A DNA stretch of 64,000 nucleotides from Cydia pomonella (GCF_033807575.1 NC_084726.1:9982001-10046000); one strand, 5' to 3'; numbered from the stretch's first letter, positions 29,201 through 39,464 are shown. Notes: generated from the letters alone by a model not told the origin. Program-made: numbers and translations.

Positions 29201-31521
29201 TGTGGGGTATCTATGGATAGGTCTTCAAAAATGATATTAATGTTTCTAATATCATTTTTTTCTAAACTGAATAGTTTGCGCGAGAGAACCTTCCAAAGTG
29301 AAAAAAAGTGTGTCCCCCCCCCTGTAACTTCTAAAATAACAGAATGAAAAATCTAAAAAAAATATATGATATACATTACCATGCAAACTTCCACCGAAAA
29401 TTGGTTTGAACGAGATCTAGTGAGTAGTTTTTTTTTTAATACGTCATAAAATTTAAAAAAAATTTTTTTCATCAAACATATACGTGTAAGGTATCTATGG
29501 ATAGGTCTTCAAAAATGATAGTTAGGTTCCTAATATCATTTTTTTCTAAACTGAATAGTTTGCGCGAGAGACACTTCCAAAGTGGTAAAATGTGTGTCCA
29601 AAGTGGTAAAATGTTGAACAAGATCTAGTAAGAAGATTTTTTTTTAATACGTCTTAAATTGTACGGAACCCTTCATGCGCGAGTCCGACTCGCACTTGGC
29701 CGCTTTTTTGTAAATAATGTCAATCAATCTTGATTTTCTTGGGAATCAAATGTCTATATAGGACTCATGGCATTTAAGCAACACAAGGGTCAGAAATGAG
29801 AGTTAAAGTCTGACGCTTGCTCTCGACGATTGAAACGCCTCTTACAAAATGATAATGTAATGTAACGTCAAATTACATTAGTCCATCCTAAATGTATGGA
29901 AGATTAAGAGAATTGCTATTTTGACCCTGAAATATTGCGTTGATGTATATAGTTGTCATACAATTTATTTATCAATAAAATTTAGGGAATCGAATGGTAC
30001 CTACGATTTTCTTTTTACATTTTTTTATAATTTCAATATTTCTTTTTAAATTCAATTTTTTTATAATAGATGGCTCATTTTCTATCCATTTATCTAAATT
30101 TTGTTAAGTATATTATTCAACATGTGTCAAGTACCCAATAGATTGAACTTCTTTTTAACTGAAAAGTTTTGATGGCCTGTTATTCAGATATAAGATAAGG
30201 CTAGTTTAGCAACCAAACTGTCAAGGTTTGTTGCTCTCTTTATCATCATCCCCCTAGGTTTCGGTTTTTTGGACCCATGGTTCAAAAGTTAGGACACATT
30301 TTTTTTCTTTCAAAGCAATTATTACCGAAAATATTCACACAAGACCTGTACTCGTTTTGAAAGACCTATCCAACGATACCCCACACCATTAGGTTAAAAC
30401 GAAAAAAACAATTTGAGTTTTTATTTCACCTTTCTGTCGCCATGCTTGATTTATGTATGCATGCTAAATTGCAGCTTTCTAGCTCTAAAGGGCCCACTCG
30501 CGATTGTCAGCTTTTGCGAATAACTGACAGGCCGATATCGTCCGGCGAACTGGTAATCAGTCCGAGCAAAGCCTCGGACGGACAGACAGACGGGCATGGC
30601 TTAACTATAAGGGTTCCTTGACTACAGAAGTACGGAACCCTAAAAATGGGTAGTAAGCTCCACATGTTAGACTACTTAGACAAGTATTTCTAAAGTTAAA
30701 AAGTTGGTATGTTTACAGTAAAAAAAAATCTGGCTAGTGTAAAACATTCCCTCAGGGAAACAAAACCTCAGGGTATGTTTATCATGTCATGTACCAGGTT
30801 AGGTCTTAGTCTATGTGTGTTGACCTCATTTATTTGTCCCCAGCCTATCAGTCCACATGCGAACCCACGGTGCGACGCGGCAACACGCATGTGCGTCATG
30901 CGGCAAGCGCTTCCTGCGGCATGCGTCATTGCGGCGTCACGAGAAGTTTGTGCATCGCGACGGGGACTTGGCCTGCGATCGTTGTGATGCCAGGTATAAA
31001 AATATTCAGAAAAATATTTATTGTATAAAAACTATGAAATTTATACTGTCTGTGTATAGCTGCGAAGACGTTTGCGTAGAAAGATGATTTCCTTGATGAA
31101 AACTATCCTATGTTCTTCAAGACCAAGCTTTGCAATTATTTTCTATCGAGCCGATTTCGTTCAATCATGTATCGAGTACAACCACGGTCTTTGAAATATA
31201 ATTAATATGAACATATATTTTTCTTACTTGACTAAAACAAATAGTCTTTCTTAAAAAACTGTTTAAGTAACATCAATTTCAAGGACATTGGGTGTTGACA
31301 GCCTCTTAAGGGGATGAAAAAGGGAAGAAAATTACAATGAGAGAAAAAGTAAGTACTTATTCTACGCAAAGGAAAGCGGGGGCAGAAGCTAGTGTAAATT
31401 GAAAATGCATGCAACCACGGTGCCGATGCCAACTGTACATACACATATAATAAAAGTTTTTTTTTTCAGATTTGCCTCACGGACGCTGTGGAGTCAGCAC
31501 CGTAGAACACACAAGCGCTAA
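26182..31521 (+). CDS. Five-finger C2H2 zinc-finger protein (six exons)
   Basis: Exons 26182-26271, 26358-26502, 26960-27078, 28132-28331, 30844-30993 and 31470-31521 join in phase to 756 bp (251 aa), with GT-AG introns. The N-terminal ~110 residues are acidic and have no known domain (starts MKDSSYHFVNVEEIIG). Five C2H2 fingers follow: CPMSTC...HIRKVH (split by intron 3), CEECGAGF...HSAVH, CGICEKWL...HMRTH (split by intron 4), CASCGKRF...HEKFVH and CDRCDARF...HRRTH (split by intron 5). It is probably a nuclear DNA-binding regulator. I do not recognise an orthologue. The TAA stop directly follows HKR and abuts a perfect donor-like AG|GTAAGT. Confidence 0.9.
26358..26502 (+). CDS. Zinc-finger gene exon 2
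   Basis: Acceptor TTTATACAG|A, donor CTAG|GTATAT. It encodes SLKLSTLDQDSRY...TTAEEL with no known domain. Confidence 0.85.
26960..27078 (+). CDS. Zinc-finger gene exon 3
   Basis: Acceptor TTCTACAG|G, donor TATG|GTAAGT. It ends in ...SLECPM, supplying the first cysteine of finger 1. Confidence 0.87.
27340..27692 (-). mobile_element. RTE-type LINE fragment in zinc-finger intron 3
   Basis: The minus strand encodes RWADDIIKVVRANW (the RWxDDI motif near the end of RTE ORF2), then SWKKPI-type residues in a broken frame. The 3' end carries ATGGCAAATAAAG. Inactive. Confidence 0.7.
27697..28020 (+). repeat. Dispersed repeat, copy 1 (GATCTGATGATGGA family)
   Basis: The blocks ACAAGCTTTTATTTAACTTG, GAGCTGATCTGATGATGG, ATAACGCAACCTAATTTTG and GTTTTTAGAATTG occur in the same order at 48436-48706. 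I know this as a very common lepidopteran repeat of unassigned class. Confidence 0.8.
28132..28331 (+). CDS. Zinc-finger gene exon 4
   Basis: Acceptor TTTTTTCAG|T, donor CTGA|GTAAGT. It carries the rest of finger 1, all of finger 2 and the first half of finger 3. Confidence 0.9.
28373..29708 (-). mobile_element. GGTTCCG-ended dispersed repeat with four 286-bp internal units
   Basis: It begins TTTTTAGGGTTCCGTAGCC and ends GAGTCCGACTCGCACTTGGCC. The internal block starting CCATACGTGTGGGGTATC repeats at 28621, 28907, 29194 and (diverged) ~29476, each with a poly-C run and TTGGTTTGAACGAGATC. A one-unit relative in the other orientation is at 33095-33695. Confidence 0.85.
30246..30647 (-). mobile_element. 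Related GGTTCCG-ended repeat in zinc-finger intron 4
   Basis: It contains CCCCTAGGTTTCGGTTTTTT, GGACGGACAGACAGACGGG and the end AAGTACGGAACCCTAAAAA. The boundaries are approximate. Confidence 0.6.
30844..30993 (+). CDS. Zinc-finger gene exon 5
   Basis: Acceptor TTGTCCCCAG|C, donor CCAG|GTATAA. It carries the end of finger 3, all of finger 4 and the start of finger 5. It is markedly GC-richer than the surrounding introns, as expected for an exon. Confidence 0.9.
31470..31521 (+). CDS. Zinc-finger gene exon 6 (terminal)
   Basis: Acceptor TTTTTTTTCAG|A. It completes finger 5 (ARFASRTLWSQHRRTH) and stops at TAA 31519-31521. AATTAAATG at about 31631 could serve as a weak polyadenylation signal. 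Confidence 0.85.
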
Positions 31522-31650
31522 GGTAAGTGACGACCTGTCTGGAGTGTCTGTGGGTGGTGACCCTGTATATAATTATTACAATTTGATTACTTTAAGATGT
31601 ATAATTAATGCTGACATGTCTGAATTATTTTTAATTAAATGTTTTAATTA

Positions 31651-31773
31651 TTTTTTTATACTACGTCGGTGGCAAACAAGCATACGGCCCGCCTGATTGT
31701 AAGCAGTCTCCGTAGCCTATGTACGCCTGAAACTCCAGAGGAGTTACATGCGCGTTGCCGACCCTAACCCCCC
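31651..31773 (+). repeat. Dispersed repeat (TACTACGTCGGTGGCAAAC family), copy 1
   Basis: TATACTACGTCGGTGGCAAA leads into CATACGGCCCGCCTGATTG, CTCCGTAGCCTATGTACGCC and GCGTTGCCGACCCTAACCC. Other copies are at 32793-32886 (inverted), 45512-45634 and 60531-60636 (inverted). Confidence 0.82.
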
Positions 31774-32130
31774 CTCGTTGGGTCTCGTTAAATAACTTCC
31801 TGAGGCTATTCAAAAACGTAATTTTAATATCAATAGAAAACCATTTTATTCTATCGAAGTGTACGTATTGCTCACCCGGTATTGTATAGTCCTAGCCCTA
31901 AGTATACGTGTTGCATGGTAGACTTTAGGAAATTGCAATAGTCATAGTTTAACATTATTATTTAAGGCTGTTCCTAACACGTATATGGGTTATGCCTGAA
32001 TTAAATGATTATTTAATTTAATTTATGAAGCCGATGATTGTTGAGCCACATGGCTCTAGGGTTCTAGCTAAATTGGACATTCCATAGCTAAAGTATTGAA
32101 CAACCAATTTAGCTAGGACCCTAACCCTAA

Positions 32131-32265
32131 GCGCAACTTGCACCATCCCACTAACCCGGGGTTAACTGGTTAAACCGCTAACCCAGTCTCAAATTGTACT
32201 GATAACCATGGTAACTCCAGGTTTAACCGGTTAACCCCGGGTTAGTGGGATGGTGCAAGTGGCCC
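32131..32265. mobile_element. Foldback MITE (~135 bp)
   Basis: The arms GCGCAACTTGCACCATCCCA...AACCGGTTAA and TTAACCGG...GTGGGATGGTGCAAGTGGCC fold into a long hairpin. A second, unrelated inverted pair (CTAGCTAAATTGG / CCAATTTAGCTAG, 32048-32124) lies just to its left. Confidence 0.8.
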
Positions 32266-32510
32266 TAAACCCTAAATGGTTCAATAGTCGTGAAACAGAG
32301 CATTATAGTACATTTTGAGATCTCCGAAATTTAATAATGGAACACAGCGCGAATTGTATCTTTATACAGACTTTAAAAAAAACCGGTCAAGTGCGAGTTC
32401 GTTTACCTCGCGCACCGAGGGTTCCGTACAAACTTTCAATTTTCTCATGTAAGTAACTAATCACGAAAGACTTGACCAGAAGTAATATGCATAATAGGGA
32501 TGATGACACA

Positions 32511-32536
32511 TGAATGAATGAATGAATGAATGAATG
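32511..32536 (+). repeat. (TGAA)n microsatellite
   Basis: Six and a half copies of TGAA in a row, next to a truncated GGTTCCG-type repeat head (32379-32432). Confidence 0.9.
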
Positions 32537-32792
32537 TTGAATTTTATAACAAAATCTAGTAAAATAAATAGCAAATGAGCAATTTATCGCAATAATGTGG
32601 TTATTAAAATAATATATTTGCAAATGATAAAAAAATATAGGACCTGAAAGTTTCAAACTTAAAGGTTTTATTTATTTCCAAAAAGGAATAAAGTAAGGGT
32701 ACCTTTCGATTCCTTACATTTTATCCAAAAAAATATTGTATAGCAAATATATACATAAACGCAATATTTCACCGCAATTTTAATGTTTTTCA

Positions 32793-32886
32793 TGTAACTC
32801 CTCTGGAGTTGCAGGTGTACATAGGCTACGGAGACTGCTTACCATCAGGCAGGCCGTATGCTTGTTTGCCACCGACGTAGTATAAA
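32793..32886 (-). repeat. Dispersed repeat (TACTACGTCGGTGGCAAAC family), copy 2
   Basis: Inverted relative to 31651-31773: TAACTCCTCTGGAGTTGCAG...GCCACCGACGTAGTATA. The two copies stand 1.0 kb apart in opposite orientation. Confidence 0.82.
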
Positions 32887-33094
32887 GAACTTCAAGATGG
32901 GTTCTCGGACTTCTCGGTGACCGCGACGTCACGTTTGCTTATCGTTTTGTTGGGAGCGTTTCGCGAGTAAAGTACGTCTGTCGGACTTTGACTATCATTG
33001 TTGACTTTTGTATAATTTGTATTGCTTTAATGCAATGGGTCCCATATAGACATTTGATTCGAAAAACGGACCTGAACGATTGATAGCATTAATA

Positions 33095-33695
33095 AAAAGC
33101 GGCCAAGTGCGAGTCGGACTCGCCCATGAAGGGTTCCGTACCATTTATGACGTATAAAAAAACTACTTACTAGATCTCGTTCAAACCAATTTTCGGTGAA
33201 AGTTTGCATGGTAATGTACATCATATATTTTATTTAGTTTTATCATTCTGTTATTTTAGAAGTTACAGGGGGGGGGGGGACACATTTTACCACTTTGGAA
33301 GTGTCTCTACTATTCAGTTTAGAAAAATATAAAAAAAATATATTAATAGAATATTAGAAGTTTCAATATCATTTTTGAAGACCTATTCATAGATACCCCA
33401 CATGTATGAGTTTGATAAAAAAAAAATTTTGAGTTTAAGTTCTAAGTATGGGGAACCCCCAAAAATTATTGTTTTTTTTTCTATTTTTGTGTGAAAATCT
33501 TAATGCGGTTCACAGAATACATCTACTTACCAAGTTTAAACAGCTTATAGTAGTTATAACTTATTGTAGCTTATGGTAGTTAGTTAGCTTATAGTTTCGG
33601 AAGAAAGTGGCAGTGACATAGATGGACAGACAGACATACATGACGAGTCCATAAGGGTTCCGTTTTTTGCCATTTGGCTGCGGAAGCCTAAAAAT
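33095..33695 (+). mobile_element. GGTTCCG-ended dispersed repeat, single-unit copy
   Basis: AAAAAGCGGCCAAGTGCGAG...GGGTTCCGTACC at one end and GGTTCCGTTTTTTGCC...CCTAAAAATAG at the other. It has one copy of the poly-G/poly-C unit that is multiplied at 28373-29708. Confidence 0.82.
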
Positions 33696-33944
33696 AGTCA
33701 TCTAGCTTTTTGTGTACAGCGCCATCTATGGGCAAATTAACTAAACTAACTAATTTGTGCGATCTGTATGAATGTTGGTTTTTCAGGGATAATTCTTTAT
33801 CATGTGAACCGATTTCAATATTTTTTATTTTATTTGAAAGAAGGTGTCTTTAATGTATTAATATAATAGAAATTCCAACTATAATAAACACCCGCAAACG
33901 AGATTCAATTATAAAAAGTTTTTTATTAATTAACACTACTGCTC

Positions 33945-34040
33945 GCCACTGATCACTGATCGAGCAGTAGTGTTGGAGGCCAAGACACACTTTGGGTCGC
34001 TGCGCCAGAGTAGTAAGTAAGTTTTTATTAATCAAAAAAA
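33945..34040 (+). mobile_element. RTE-type LINE 3' tip
   Basis: TTGGAGGCCAAGACACACTT...GGGTCGCTGCGCCAGAGTAG encodes LEAKTHFGSLRQSS, the same C-terminus as the minus-strand fragment at 9340-9697. Only this tip remains. Confidence 0.65.
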
Positions 34041-34092
34041 AAATATCAAGATAGATTTTATTTTTCCTGTGATCTTTATGATAATGTTATTA

Positions 34093-34321
34093 TGTTACGA
34101 TGCAACCTTTTTGCATTAGCTCCGCTAGAAGAAGCTACGACCCGGCGCGGATTCTACTTTTAAAATTAATTCGAATATGTCAATGATCATAAGAAACAAT
34201 ACGATACATGTCAAGCTAAAGCAAATAAAACTACAATAAATATTGTCAATTTATTATATTAATTGTTTCTATTAAATACAAATGTTCAAGAAACAAGTTC
34301 ACGTATATAGTCGCGTGAACA
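34093..34321 (+). repeat. 5' LTR
   Basis: Starts TGTT and ends AACA. It holds AATAAA-type signals (CAAATAAAACTACAATAAA). Confidence 0.93.
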
Positions 34322-35069
34322 TTTGGTGACCCCGACGTGATCAACAATTCTCTTCGAAGTATATCCTTGGAAATAAGTGGATCCTTGGAAAACAAGCGGA
34401 ATCCCGGAGTCCAGTATATAAGTCCAGAGTCCAGTAAATACAACAGCATCCAACACGAGCACAGAGATTACAGGAAAACCCTTGCGTGAAGTGTTTGAAT
34501 AAATAGCGTAAATTACGATTTCATGGTTGCCTCAATCCTGCTCTGCATCAGGTTGTATTTTTCTATCATTACGTCAAAACAAAAATATCACAATCTACTA
34601 GTTACATTTGATTCCATTTATATTTACAACAATTCTCATTCAAAATTGAAATAGTCCAGTCACTGTATACAGATAGTCCAGTAAATTACGTAAAATATTT
34701 AACATTTTCTTCAAAGTTGCAAACACTAAATAAACATCATAGCATACGTTAGAAACGAGATTTGCGTATAATATGCAGCATATTTAGCATGCTCTGAGAT
34801 TAGCATCATTACAATTTCAGTAAATAAGCTTTATGCTGCCTTCGAGATTCTTCCGGAGATACGGGTGTCAGCTGGCTTTCCGCGTAATTCTTCCGCTTGA
34901 TCGCGAGCATACTAGCATCACTGCACGCGGACAACTCTCCTGTTTGCCACTAGTTTGATACGGTGGCCTGCACGGTTTGAATTTCAATTTATTCTTAGTA
35001 CAGTCTGTTCAATTTATTTATCCCGGTTTCTTAGTATACTTACGTATGTGCATTTAATTTATTTACAAA

Positions 35070-35702
35070 ATGTCTGAAGAACTAAAGCCGTTAGTTCGCA
35101 AGCGCGGCACTATTAAGGCAAAGGTTACCTTATATGAAAAATATATTGATACAATAAAGGCGATTTCTACGGAAAACTTCACTAAGGCCTTATTCGGTGA
35201 ACTCCAGTTAAAACTAGGTCGATTTCAAGAATTATTATCTCAGTTTGATGAAGTTCAGTCAGAAATTGAAAATTTAGATGACATCAACTTAGCTGATCAG
35301 CTTTTAGAACGTGAGCAAGTTGAGGATTCTATCATAAGGTTGATTTCATTGTCACAAATGATACTTGAGTCGAATCAACCAACGACTACTAAATATGCTA
35401 CCGCTGTTTCTCGGGCCGAAGGTTCAATACATGCAAATGACAGTTCTCAGACTCCTGTCAACTGTCCAATTCGGCTTCCTGCTATAAAATTACCTTCCTT
35501 TGAAGGCAGTTACACGAAATGGATGGAGTTTCGCGATACCTTCGATTCATTAATAAATAAAAACGAGTCCATCCCTGCAATAAACAAATTTCATTATTTA
35601 CGTGCGTCTTTAGAGGGTGGAGCAGCTTTAGTCATAAAATCTATTGAGTTTACAAGTGCTAATTATACATTCGCGAACGATACAGTAACGAGAAAATTTT
35701 GA
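35070..35702 (+). pseudogene. BEL/Pao gag, 5' part
   Basis: The 210-residue frame starts MSEELKPLVRKRG. It has a coiled-coil-like N-terminal half and then the BEL/Pao gag signature LPAIKLPSFEGSYTKW ... FHYLRASLEGGAA (residues ~143-185). It ends at TGA 35700-35702, where homologous gag would continue. The continuation lies in another frame from 35699. Coding potential is otherwise intact, so the break is young or the two frames were joined by a small deletion. Confidence 0.88.
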
Positions 35703-36766
35703 TCAATAACCATATTAAGTCACTGTTCAACTTTGAACCAATTACTACGGAATCCCATAAGGCTATAAGGTATATGATTGACTCTTTCTCCAAAAACCTA
35801 CGTGCCTTAAACACACTTAAAGAGCCCACAGACAGTTGGGATACATTAGTTATATATATGATGGTGTCGAAACTAGATAGCGCCACTAGTAGGAAGTGGG
35901 AAGAACACAAAAATTCACTTAAAGTCTCACCTAAGCTCGATGATTTTTTGATGTTCCTTCGCAATCGAGCTGATGTTTTAGAAACTATACAGTGCGGTAC
36001 TTCCACACAAAAACTTGATAAACCTACTAACCAAATAAAAGAAAACAAACATATTACAACAATGCTAGGTATAAGTGACTATAAATACACAACCAGTGCT
36101 AATAACAACAATACAATTATAACCTGTTCGTTTTGCAAACAAAATCATTTTAATCATCAGTGTGACAAGTTCAAGGAAATGTCAGTGGATTGCAGGCAAA
36201 AGGAAGTTTCCAAATACAATTTATGCAAGAATTGCCTGCGCCCTGGCCATCAACATTTTCGTTGCCGCTTAGGCCCATGTAGGAACTGTCATGAAAAACA
36301 CAATACACTATTACATATTGAAATCAAAGATGACATTGATAAAAATTTATCTAATAATACAAACGCTACTATTGCAATGTTTACGCGATGCAACTTATCT
36401 CAAAAGAGGCTTCCACTTCGTGAGGCCCCGGAGGACGCCTTAGGCGAATCTTATTATATTTCTAAAAGTAGTGTGATTAACCAACATAAATTAAGCGAAT
36501 ATGACATGAAAAATTATAATGCTAACTTTCAAAGTTTACGAGAGCTTAGGGCACATGACCGAAGCGGACCGTCCCGCTCTCGGGTATTTTATAATACTCG
36601 TACATCATTACGTAATTTACGAACTGTTAATGTTTCGGTAGTCCATCCTAAAGCATGGCGTCACGTCTCAACAGAATGGAACTCAGCAGATCTGGCTTCA
36701 AGGGGGGTCAAACCTCAACAATATACTCGCCAGTGCTCTGTGGTGGGAAACACTCTGCTTCCTTGA
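35699..36766 (+). pseudogene. BEL/Pao gag 3' part fused to pol remnant
   Basis: This 355-residue frame continues gag (NNHIKSLFNFEPI) and contains two Cys/His zinc-knuckle-like segments (CSFCKQNHFNHQC at ~141; CKNCLRPGHQHFRC at ~176, then CRNCHEKH). After ~residue 220 it jumps to a short pol-derived end with WNSADLASRGV, the motif between RNase H and integrase of Pao elements. So protease, RT and most of RNase H have been lost by internal deletion. The ORF nevertheless stays open across the junction. Confidence 0.85.
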
Positions 36767-37029
36767 GAAACTAGAGTCTAAGTGGCCTTTAGCAAAACAC
36801 GTTGACGCCCAATTACTAGAAGTTAAATCGTTTCTATTCTAAACTTCATACATGCGCGCAACTATCTTTATGCATTTACTTAGTTTTATTATTAGCATGT
36901 AGTTATATCTTCTTTGTGACAATTAATCAAACTTTATATTTAGGTAATTAATATGAATTGAACAGAATGTTACAAACGTGTATATACGGCAAATCGGAGA
37001 GTTTGCTTGCAGTGAGCAACTTATCTTTC

Positions 37030-37605
37030 ATTATTTCCCTGAGTACGTTCCAGACTTCGGCGGAGTCTGGAAGGCAGCAGTAATATCTGCTTAGCTAATA
37101 TTTAAATATTGCTGCTAACATTAATTCAACCTTTAAGAAATTAGCCTAGGTACTTAGCATAGATTGAGGCTATCATGAATTCACGTCCTCTGACACCTTT
37201 GTCTGAGGATCCTTCCAAACTAGCTCCACTCACGCCTGGGCACTTCCTTGTCGGACGACTATTGATGTCCCTGCCATCACTGAAGTAAAGATGATGACAG
37301 TCAATAGATACCAGCTCGTACAACTACTAAGGCAACATTTTTGGACGCCGTGGACTAAGAAATATCTTACTACTCTTCAGCAACGTTTCAAGTGGAAAAC
37401 CAGTAAGGGATCCATCAAGATCGACGATGTAGTTCCAATCATGGACGAGCAGCTCCCACCAATGAAATTTCTACTAAGAGTCATCGACGTAAAGCAAAGA
37501 ACGGCATTATCAAGCGAGCCGTCTCAAGGCTATCATCCTTTAAGTTCCCATTCTCATGAGCCTCTTGAAAGTAGGGATTGCAATCCGGTCCGGCGGATCC
37601 GGTAA
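37030..37605 (+). pseudogene. BEL/Pao integrase remnants
   Basis: Degenerate frames encode PEYVPDFGGVWKAAV (integrase core end, ~37038), LAPLTPGHFLVGRLL (~37209) and, from ~37291, RYQLVQLLRQHFWTPW ... FKWKTSKGSIKIDD, the C-terminal integrase region. Stops and frame changes separate them. The last piece is cut by the hAT insertion at 37572. Confidence 0.8.
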
Positions 37606-39066
37606 TCCGGCCGGATCCGGCACTTTTCAAGAGCAACCGGATCCGGTAAAAATCACCGGATCCGGTAAAATAAAAAAACGCTTAAATACAGCACGCGCTG
37701 TGCATTTTAGATGAGGAAAAAGCGACGGGTAAGAAGTATGAAGTTAAACAGTACCCCTAGTGTAAATAAATTCGATTTCGAAACGTGACGTACGCGTTTG
37801 CGTTTAGTCTCATTTTGTATTGGATTTAGAAAGAGCGCGCCAAGCGGGACGTTTTGGAAACTCTAAATCCTATACAAAATGAGACTTAACGCAAACGCGT
37901 TCGTCACGTTATGATGTCGATCAAATTTACACTAGGGGTACTGAACAAAAAACGAATGAAAAGTTTGAATTTAGTAACATATTTATATATATATTTATTA
38001 TGACGATAAATGGGAACAGAAGAGGATTTCTTCTTCTTTCGTGTTGGTGGCACGATATGACGATTACATAAATACTGTAAAAGAAGGAAAAATTAAAGGA
38101 TGCAGATGCCATGGAAGGCATTTGTAATTTATGCTAAAGAGAAAGTTAATGTTGTGTCATAATGTTGTGATATAGGAGATTTATAATGTAAACAAATGAG
38201 CAGGATTAACTCGGCCGTACTCTACCGACTAGAGTTGGACTCATCAATATTTAGGTTAGGTACTCCGATTATATATATATATATATATATATAATTAAGA
38301 TAAAATATTGATTCTTTACAATCTCATTCAATCTTATGCGATTTCCTTTATCTCCTGGTACATGCTACTCTACGTGTAGCCAATTCTTTATTTCATCCAA
38401 GTAACTTTTCTAAGGGAGTCCCTTTCCGCGATGGTTTTCAATCTTATACTCTATTATATTTCGGATGAGATCGCCGTGTCGTGTTTTGTTCCCTATAATT
38501 TGACCAATATACTTTCCTGTAAATTTAAAAAAGTTCATTTTTTTATCATAGAGTCTGCTACATTCTCGGACAAAAAATTAAAGCAAGATGATACTGGAGC
38601 ACATTTAATATCATTTTGGTTAAAAGTAAAATATCTTCCTTTCTTACTAGAATGAATGTCAACGTTACAAAGAATTCAATCAAAGAACAGTAACAAAAAC
38701 ATGTCCTTTCAAGCAGTTCCAATTCCGACCCCACATCCCATCATCGGGCAAAATTTGAGCACTTCTGAATGGTTAAATATAATAAATGACCGATTTAATA
38801 TTTTGTTATTAAACTGATATAGACATTGTAACACTTTATAGTATTTTTACTACCAAGTTCAATTTTATTGTTAAGAAGTTATTTATTAACTTCAAATTAT
38901 AGATTTAGGAATACGTATTACGCAAAAAACTAGAAAAATATGACATTTAATTAACTTCAATATCCCTATACCAAACCGGATCCGGTCCGGCCGGATCCGG
39001 CCGGAATATGGCCAAAATCCGGTCGGATCCGGCCGGATTGAAAATCAATCCGGTTTGCAATCCCTA
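37572..39066. mobile_element. hAT-type MITE (1495 bp) inserted in the BEL/Pao element
   Basis: The terminal inverted repeats are TAGGGATTGCAATCCGG and CCGGTTTGCAATCCCTA. A perfect 8-bp target duplication CTTGAAAG (37564-37571 and 39067-39074) identifies hAT-type insertion. Both ends are packed with CCGGATCCGG motifs (about 37599-37671 and 38975-39035). It has no transposase; the 74-aa frame at 38431 is not recognisable. It contains a separate foldback (37750-37942) and an (AT)n run at 38271-38293. Confidence 0.93.
37750..37942. mobile_element. Foldback MITE nested in the hAT MITE
   Basis: The inverted ends CAGTACCCCTAGTGTAAAT and ATTTACACTAGGGGTACTG are followed inward by AAACGTGACG...GCGTTTGCGTTTAGTCTC and its complement. 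Known to me as a common lepidopteran MITE type. Confidence 0.85.
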
Positions 39067-39097
39067 CTTGAAAGCTAGCTTTCAAGGAGGGGCAGAA

Positions 39098-39326
39098 TGT
39101 TACGATGCAACCTTTTTGCATTAGCTCCGCTAGAAGAAGCTACGACCCGGCGCGGATTCTACTTTTAAAATTAATTCGAATATGTCAATGATCATAAGAA
39201 ACAATACGATACATGTCAAGCTAAAGCAAATAAAACTACAATAAATATTGTCTATTTATTATATTAATTGTTTCTATTAAATACAAATGTTCAAGAAACA
39301 AGTTCACGTATATAGTCGCGTGAACA
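39098..39326 (+). repeat. 3' LTR
   Basis: Same length as the 5' LTR, one visible difference (TTGTCTATT versus TTGTCAATT). It directly follows the polypurine tract. Confidence 0.93.
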
Positions 39327-39464
39327 TATTATTATGTAAACATTAAATAATTTTTCATTCATAAATGTCGTAAAAGTCGGAGATAAGGGGGGTATTCTTT
39401 TCAAATTTTCCTTCAAAGTCTTTTCACTAAGAAGAAAAAAAAAAATATTTTGTAATGTTCAACT

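Larger units (their letters stand above)
34093..39326 (+). mobile_element. BEL/Pao LTR retrotransposon, internally deleted, with a nested hAT MITE
   Basis: Two 229-bp LTRs (34093-34321 and 39098-39326; TGTTACGATG...CGTGAACA) differ at one position by eye. They are flanked by the 5-bp duplication TATTA (34088-34092, 39327-39331). TGGTGACCCCGACGTGATC after the 5' LTR is the primer-binding site. AAGGAGGGGCAGAA before the 3' LTR is the polypurine tract. Gag is present but frameshifted. Protease, reverse transcriptase and most of RNase H are absent, and only integrase pieces remain. Without the 1.5-kb hAT insertion the element is ~3.7 kb, far shorter than a complete BEL element (typically 6 kb or more). 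It is non-autonomous. Confidence 0.93.

Noticed and set aside
30709..31087. Three overlapping frames at zinc-finger exon 5
   Set aside because: Two are shadows. The finger-encoding frame is kept only between the splice sites (30844-30993).
32100..32132. Telomere-like CCCTAACCCTAA
   Set aside because: Only two copies, at the edge of a foldback MITE. The insect telomere repeat is TTAGG, so this is coincidental.
34093..39326. Intact retroviral-like provirus
   Set aside because: No envelope, no reverse transcriptase, and gag is frameshifted; it is a deleted BEL/Pao retrotransposon.
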